Positions 33,425 to 37,860 of a stretch of DNA of 37,860 bases are shown in pieces. The stretch is from Verrucomicrobiia bacterium (GTDB taxonomy: Bacteria; Verrucomicrobiota; Verrucomicrobiia; Limisphaerales; JAYPXF01), in contig JADHOF010000006.1 in the NCBI GenBank assembly GCA_016779125.1, forward strand, positions 1 to 37,860, read 5' to 3'. Under the pieces are notes generated by a model. It had not been told where the DNA came from. It searched no databases and worked only from the letters and a program-made list of their open reading frames with translations. Each line of letters begins with the position of its first letter. The first letter of the stretch is position 1. The position numbers and the translations under genes are program-made.

Positions 33425-36307
33425 ATGATTTATCGAACAGCAGCGCTGGTGCGCATTCGCGGCCTGGTTTTGGCCGTCGGCGTTTTGGCGATCGTGCTTC
33501 CACGAGCGGGGGGGATTGATTTCGCGCGCGATCTGAAGCCGGTTTTGGAGGCGAAATGCCTGGGTTGCCACAATCCCAACAACACGAAGGGCGAACTTTC
33601 CCTGCATGCGCCGTCCGACCGCCTCGGCGATCTGATCGATTCGGCGCATCCTGAGAAAAGCCGGCTTCTTGAAGTCACGCGTCCCGGTCCCGACGGAGCC
33701 CGTCCCGAGATGCCGGAGAAGGGCGAGCCTCTGACCGAGGCTGAACGCTCGCATCTTCGCGAATGGGTTCTCGAGGGCGCACGGTGGCCCGAAGGGCTTG
33801 TTCTCCATGAAGCCTCCAAGGCGGACCAGTCCTGGTGGGCCTATCGCGCGCTCCGACCCTTGGCCGAACTCGAAGCCGTTGCCGCGCAGACCCCGTCCGG
33901 AAATCCGATCGACGGTTTCATCGATCTGCGATTGCGCGAGGGCGGGTTGACGATGAATCCGGCTGCGGACCGCCGCGCCCTGATTCGCCGGGCGACCTAT
34001 GATCTCACCGGCCTGCCCCCGGCATCGGAGGAGGTCGAGGCGTTTGTTGGGAGCACCGACCCGCTCGCCTACGAGCGGCTCATCGACCGTCTGCTGGATT
34101 CGCCGCGATACGGGGAACGTTGGGGGCGGCATTGGCTGGATGTCGTGCGTTTCGGTGAGAGCCGGGGTTACGAACGCAATCAGATCATCGACGACGCCTG
34201 GCCTTTTCGAGACTACGTGATCCGCTCGCTGAACGAGGACAAGCCCTTTGACCGACTCATTCGTGAACACATTGCCGGCGACGTGTTTGGGCGGGGCAAT
34301 CCGGAGGTGGAGATCGGAAGCGCCTTTCTGGTGGCGGGGCCGTATGACGATGTTCGCAACCAGGACGCGGCGCAGGCGGCGCAGATCCGGGCCAACACGC
34401 TGGACGAGATCATCAGCGCGACCGGCGAGGCTTTTCTCGGCATGACCCTGGGATGTGCCCGCTGCCATGATCACAAGTTCGATCCGATCCGGCAGGCCGA
34501 TTACTACGGCCTCTACGCCACCTTTGCCGGGGTGCGTCACGGCAGCCGTGCGTGGGCAACCAAGGAGCAGAGCGCCGCGCGCGCCGCCAGACTCAAACCC
34601 TTGAACGATCGAAAAAGCGCCGCGGAGGCGGAACGCAGGAAGATCGAAGCCGTTGTCCTGGCTCGGGCCCGGACGAAGGAGTCCGACTACGCGGCGCGTT
34701 GGACGCGGCCGCCCGTGAATCGGGCGGGCACCGAGGAAAGGTTTCCTCCGGTGAATGCGCGTTGGATCCGGCTGATCTGCGATGGGAACGACGCGAACCC
34801 CAACACGACCAACAATTTTAACCTGGATGAATTCGAAGTCTGGTCCAGTGACCGCAATCCCCGGAATGTCGCGCTCTCCTCCAACGGAGCCCGGGCGAGC
34901 GGACGGGCGCGGACGATTGCGGATTTCCCGGACGCCTACGGTCCGCAGCTTGCGATTGACGGCGCGGTCGGGCGACGCTTCATCGCCACCGGAGGCAGCC
35001 TGACCATCGAGCTTCCGCGATCGACCCGGATCGACCGCGTTCTTTTCTCGAGCGCGCGCGGCGAGGAGGTGCCATCGCACTCCAAGTTCCTGTTTGTCGC
35101 CGACTACCGGATTGAGGTGTCCCTGGACGGATTGAATTGGACCGAGGTTGCCAACGGCAACGACCGTCAACCCGTGAGCCCGCTGCATCGGAACGTTCGC
35201 TGGACGCGTCTCGAAACACACTCCGATGAGCACGTGAAGCTGGGCGAACTCCGCCGCGAAATCGGACGTGTCGCCCAAGCGATCAAGGCCGTTCCCGATC
35301 TCCCGAGCGCGTGGCTTGGCAGTCGCAGCGCCGCAGACGCCAAAGGCCCGTTCCACGTGTTTACCGGTGGGGACGCGATGCGAAAGGGAACCGCCGTCGT
35401 CCCGGCCAGTCTTTCCACGCTCGCTCGGGTCACACCGTCCTATCAACTTGCGGACGACGCCGATGAGTCCGCCCGCCGGGATCGACTCGCGGGCTGGATC
35501 ACCGACATCAGGAATCCGCTCACGGCCCGGGTGCTGGCGAACCGTCTGTGGCACTACCATTTCGGGACCGGCATCGTGGACACACCGAACGATTTTGGAT
35601 TCATGGGAGGAAGGCCCACGCATCCCGCGCTGCTCGACTTTCTCGCGCGTCAGCTCCATCAGAACGATTGGCGGATCAAGGCGCTTCACAAGCTGATCAT
35701 GACCTCCGCCGCCTACCGTCAATCCTCCGCGTGGCGGAGCGATGCCGCCGCCGTGGACGTCGATTCACGACTGCTGTGGCGCTTCCCGCCCCGTCGCCTC
35801 GCCGCCGAGGAGATTCGCGATACGCTGTTGCAGGTGGCCGGCAAGTTGGATGTTGCAATGGGTGGCCCGGGTTTCCGGCTTTACGAATACCAGCAGGACA
35901 ACGTTTCCACCTATGTGCCGCTGGCTGTTCATGGTCCCGAGACCTATCGCAGGGCCGTCTACCATCAAAATGCGCGCGCCGCCGTGGTGGATCTGATGAC
36001 CGAATTCGACCAGCCCGACTGCGCCTTTCCGACGCCGCGTCGGGCCGAGACCACCACACCGTTGCAGGCGCTCACGATGTTGAATCATCAGTTCACGCTG
36101 GAGATGGCGACGGCTCTTTCGAAGCGGATTGAATCGAGCGCTCCGGGGGATGCAGGGGCGCAGACGCGGCGTCTTTTCGCGCTGGCCTATCAGCGACCTC
36201 CAACGGCTGGGGAGTTGCGTCGCGTGGTCGAGGCAATTGCGTCCGACGGACTCCGATCCGTGTGCCGCGCCGTACTCAACTCCAACGAACTGATCTTTGT
36301 TGATTGA
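33425..36307 (+). CDS. PSD1 planctomycetal-cytochrome protein with discoidin-like insert
   Basis: 960 residues from the ATG at 33425, preceded by GAGAGACG; the frame is open upstream but extends into the divergent intergenic region. Signal peptide about 1-32. PSC1 has CLGCH at 45-49 followed by the GELSL and MPEKGEPL segments. DUF1549 spans about 145-360 with RYGERWGRHWLDVVRFGE and the second site CARCHDHKFDP at 344-354. Between DUF1549 and DUF1553 lies a beta-rich insert at about 438-612 (NARWIRLICDGND, FNLDEFEVWS, YRIEVSLDGLNWTEVANG) that fits a discoidin/F5-F8-type-C-like carbohydrate-binding fold. DUF1553 runs from about 688 (NPLTARVLANRLW) to the end. The next gene starts 24 bp later, so the two are likely cotranscribed. 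Confidence 0.9.
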   Translation: MIYRTAALVRIRGLVLAVGVLAIVLPRAGGIDFARDLKPVLEAKCLGCHNPNNTKGELSLHAPSDRLGDLIDSAHPEKSRLLEVTRPGPDGARPEMPEKGEPLTEAERSHLREWVLEGARWPEGLVLHEASKADQSWWAYRALRPLAELEAVAAQTPSGNPIDGFIDLRLREGGLTMNPAADRRALIRRATYDLTGLPPASEEVEAFVGSTDPLAYERLIDRLLDSPRYGERWGRHWLDVVRFGESRGYERNQIIDDAWPFRDYVIRSLNEDKPFDRLIREHIAGDVFGRGNPEVEIGSAFLVAGPYDDVRNQDAAQAAQIRANTLDEIISATGEAFLGMTLGCARCHDHKFDPIRQADYYGLYATFAGVRHGSRAWATKEQSAARAARLKPLNDRKSAAEAERRKIEAVVLARARTKESDYAARWTRPPVNRAGTEERFPPVNARWIRLICDGNDANPNTTNNFNLDEFEVWSSDRNPRNVALSSNGARASGRARTIADFPDAYGPQLAIDGAVGRRFIATGGSLTIELPRSTRIDRVLFSSARGEEVPSHSKFLFVADYRIEVSLDGLNWTEVANGNDRQPVSPLHRNVRWTRLETHSDEHVKLGELRREIGRVAQAIKAVPDLPSAWLGSRSAADAKGPFHVFTGGDAMRKGTAVVPASLSTLARVTPSYQLADDADESARRDRLAGWITDIRNPLTARVLANRLWHYHFGTGIVDTPNDFGFMGGRPTHPALLDFLARQLHQNDWRIKALHKLIMTSAAYRQSSAWRSDAAAVDVDSRLLWRFPPRRLAAEEIRDTLLQVAGKLDVAMGGPGFRLYEYQQDNVSTYVPLAVHGPETYRRAVYHQNARAAVVDLMTEFDQPDCAFPTPRRAETTTPLQALTMLNHQFTLEMATALSKRIESSAPGDAGAQTRRLFALAYQRPPTAGELRRVVEAIASDGLRSVCRAVLNSNELIFVD

Positions 36308-36331
36308 GCAAGGAATGGGGAAATCGTTGAA

Positions 36332-37860
36332 ATGAAAACAGACTCCGCCATCGCCCTGATTTGTCTCACCACCGCACTTGGCGCGGTCTTGCCGGCACTC
36401 GGAGCGGAACAAAATTCCCGGGTCTTGGACATTCTGGAGCGGAACTGCATCGAGTGCCACAACGCCAACGACCGCAAGGGAGACGTGGTGCTGGACCGCG
36501 CTCCGCTCGACGTCAAGAACGTCCGGCGAATCGTCGCGGTCGTGTCGGGTGGTGAGCCGGCGATGCCGCACGAGCGACCGCCGCTCGAAGCGGCCGACAT
36601 CGCCACGCTCCGTGAATGGATCACGCGAGGTGCTGCGATTCCCGCCGGACGGATCTTGAGGAACAAGCGGGCGGCCGACCTGAACTGGTGGTCGCTGAAG
36701 CCATTGAAAGAACCGGCTGTTCCGCAGGTCGGAGAACCGTGGGTTCGCAACGAGGTGGATCGTTTCATCTTCGCCTCCTTGTCGGAACGGGGCCTGACGC
36801 CCTCGGCGGAGGCGGACGCCCGCACCTTGATTCGCCGACTGACCTTCGATCTGACCGGACTGCCTCCGACCCCCGGGGAGGTGCGCGAGTTCTTGGCGGC
36901 ATCGAAATCAAGGCCGGACCAGGCCTACGCGGCGCTGGTGGAGCGCCTGCTTGATTCGCCGCGCCACGGGGAGCAATGGGCACGTCAATGGCTGGACGTT
37001 GCGCGGTATGGCGAGAGCCACGGATACGACAAGGACAAGGCCCGTTTCAACGCCTGGCCCTATCGTGATTATGTGATCCGCAGTTTCAACAACGACAAGC
37101 CTTGGACCCGATTTGTGCGGGAGCAGGTGGCGGGAGATGTCCTTTGGCCGAATGATCCGGATGGCGTGGTGGCGCTGGGCTTTGTTGCGGCCGGTCCGTG
37201 GGACTACATCGCGCATTCCGAGGTGGGTGAGGCAAAACTCGATGGCCGGATCGCGAAACACCTCGACCGGGACGACATGGTGGGCGCGGTCTTCAACGCC
37301 TTTCTGAGCCTGACCGTCCAATGCGCGCAGTGTCACAACCACAAGTTCGATCCCGTCACCATGGAGGACTATTACCGGCTCCATACGGTTTTCGCGGCCG
37401 TTGACCGGAACGATCGCGTGTATGATCTGGATCCCGGAATCGTGAGACAACGCGTCGATCTGGAAAGCGAGATTGCCGGGCTTGACGGGAAACTTCGTGA
37501 CGTGGAAAAGGAAATCTCGGATGCGGGTGGGAAGGAGCTCAAATCGGCGAGGGCGCGCCTGGCGGAATTGGAAAAAGCCGGACAGACCGGGCTGATCAAG
37601 GTGCCGAAGCACGGCTATCACAGCCAGATCGTCAAACGGCAAGGCGAGGAGAAGTGGGTGCAGCTGGAATTGTCGCAGATCACCGAGTTCGCCAGTGTGC
37701 GGCTGATCGGGGCTTACGATGATTTTGCCGGTATTGGGGCGGGCTTCGGGTTTCCGGCGCGATTTCGTGTGGAGGTCTCGGATGAGGCCGCCTTTGCCGG
37801 CGATGCGGGCGTGTTGGTTGATCATACGAAGCGGGACTTCCCGAATCCCGGCGTGGCTCC
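36332..37860 (+). CDS. PSD1 planctomycetal-cytochrome protein, 3' end beyond window
   Basis: Open from the ATG at 36332 to the window edge: 509 complete codons with no stop. Signal peptide at about 1-24 (LPALGA then EQN). PSC1 carries CIECH at 39-43, then the WWSLKPL segment. DUF1549 begins near 135 with TGLPPTPGE, HGEQWARQWLDVARYGE and the second site CAQCHNHKFDP at 331-341. A coiled, charged linker follows (about 370-420), and the fragment ends within a beta-rich part (VQLELSQITEFASVRLIGA, FPARFRVEVSDE) that looks like the discoidin-type insert of the upstream paralogue. DUF1553 is expected beyond the window, so total length should be near 900-1000. It starts 24 bp after the previous PSD1 stop, with GGAATGGGGAAA upstream as a possible distant ribosome binding site. 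Confidence 0.88.
   Translation, partial: MKTDSAIALICLTTALGAVLPALGAEQNSRVLDILERNCIECHNANDRKGDVVLDRAPLDVKNVRRIVAVVSGGEPAMPHERPPLEAADIATLREWITRGAAIPAGRILRNKRAADLNWWSLKPLKEPAVPQVGEPWVRNEVDRFIFASLSERGLTPSAEADARTLIRRLTFDLTGLPPTPGEVREFLAASKSRPDQAYAALVERLLDSPRHGEQWARQWLDVARYGESHGYDKDKARFNAWPYRDYVIRSFNNDKPWTRFVREQVAGDVLWPNDPDGVVALGFVAAGPWDYIAHSEVGEAKLDGRIAKHLDRDDMVGAVFNAFLSLTVQCAQCHNHKFDPVTMEDYYRLHTVFAAVDRNDRVYDLDPGIVRQRVDLESEIAGLDGKLRDVEKEISDAGGKELKSARARLAELEKAGQTGLIKVPKHGYHSQIVKRQGEEKWVQLELSQITEFASVRLIGAYDDFAGIGAGFGFPARFRVEVSDEAAFAGDAGVLVDHTKRDFPNPGVA

Noticed and set aside
33284-35722. Long open frame (812 codons) on the minus strand
   Set aside because: It is antisense to the PSD1 gene at 33425-36307, which has signal peptide, both CxxCH motifs and DUF1549/DUF1553 landmarks. 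The antisense product shows no domain.
1-37860. CRISPR arrays, tRNA/rRNA genes, insertion sequences, phage genes, restriction or toxin systems
   Set aside because: Looked for regularly spaced repeats, tRNA cloverleaf ends, transposase or integrase motifs and typical defence domains on both strands; none were found.

Overview
The window looks like a GC-rich (roughly 60%) chromosome segment of a free-living heterotroph of the PVC superphylum, most likely Verrucomicrobiota. The evidence is four planctomycetal-cytochrome proteins (PSD1: DUF1549/DUF1553, three also with a CxxCH N-terminal PSC1 domain), two Tat-exported DUF1501 proteins, an ECF sigma factor of the Rhodopirellula/Verrucomicrobium type coupled to a membrane FecR/LamG protein, a secreted sulfatase and a Tat-exported Gfo/Idh/MocA protein. 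Most start codons lack an obvious Shine-Dalgarno sequence. There are no tRNA, rRNA, CRISPR, IS or phage genes. No intergenic gap exceeds 300 bases; the longest are 172-370, 24860-25073 and 4020-4210.

Layout. 1-1729: two tandem deiminase-like (pentein-fold) genes; the first is cut by the window edge and has lost the C-terminal His-Cys that the second keeps. 1732-4019 (minus): ECF sigma factor translationally coupled (ATGA overlap) to a one-pass FecR/LamG protein. 4211-11757 (plus): DUF1501, terminator, a 1169-residue PSD1 protein, terminator, a secreted alpha/beta hydrolase and L-fuconate dehydratase. 11771-12931 (minus): leuB. 13046-17207 (plus): a histidine-less Hpt-like protein, ispD, a Tat-exported Gfo/Idh/MocA oxidoreductase with a strong terminator, and rsgA. 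17255-18787 (minus): a Tat-exported protein with an N,N-dimethylformamidase-like C-terminal domain. 18898-23443 (plus): NifS-type cysteine desulfurase, then a tight PSD1/DUF1501 pair. 23450-33270 (minus): a co-directional run, read in transcription order as NuoE-NuoF fused diaphorase, NAD-type formate dehydrogenase alpha subunit, an SF1 helicase with a DbpA-like N-terminus, sulfatase and MFS transporter. 33425-37860 (plus): two PSD1 proteins in tandem, both with beta-sandwich (discoidin-like) inserts; the second runs off the window.

How the genes may work together (inference). PSD1/DUF1501 pairs, sulfatases and secreted esterases recur in PVC bacteria that degrade sulfated algal polysaccharides. 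L-fuconate dehydratase belongs to non-phosphorylated L-fucose catabolism, so an ester-trimming and fucose-utilisation role for 4211-11757 is plausible but unproven. The formate dehydrogenase pair would oxidise formate with NAD+. leuB, ispD, rsgA and nifS are housekeeping genes interspersed among these accessory loci.

The least explained items are the DbpA-like/SF1 helicase fusion, the Hpt-like protein without its phospho-accepting histidine, a pair of related palindromic elements lying about 30 nt after two different stop codons (24984-25042 and 31531-31584), and the deiminase pair with one apparently inactivated copy.
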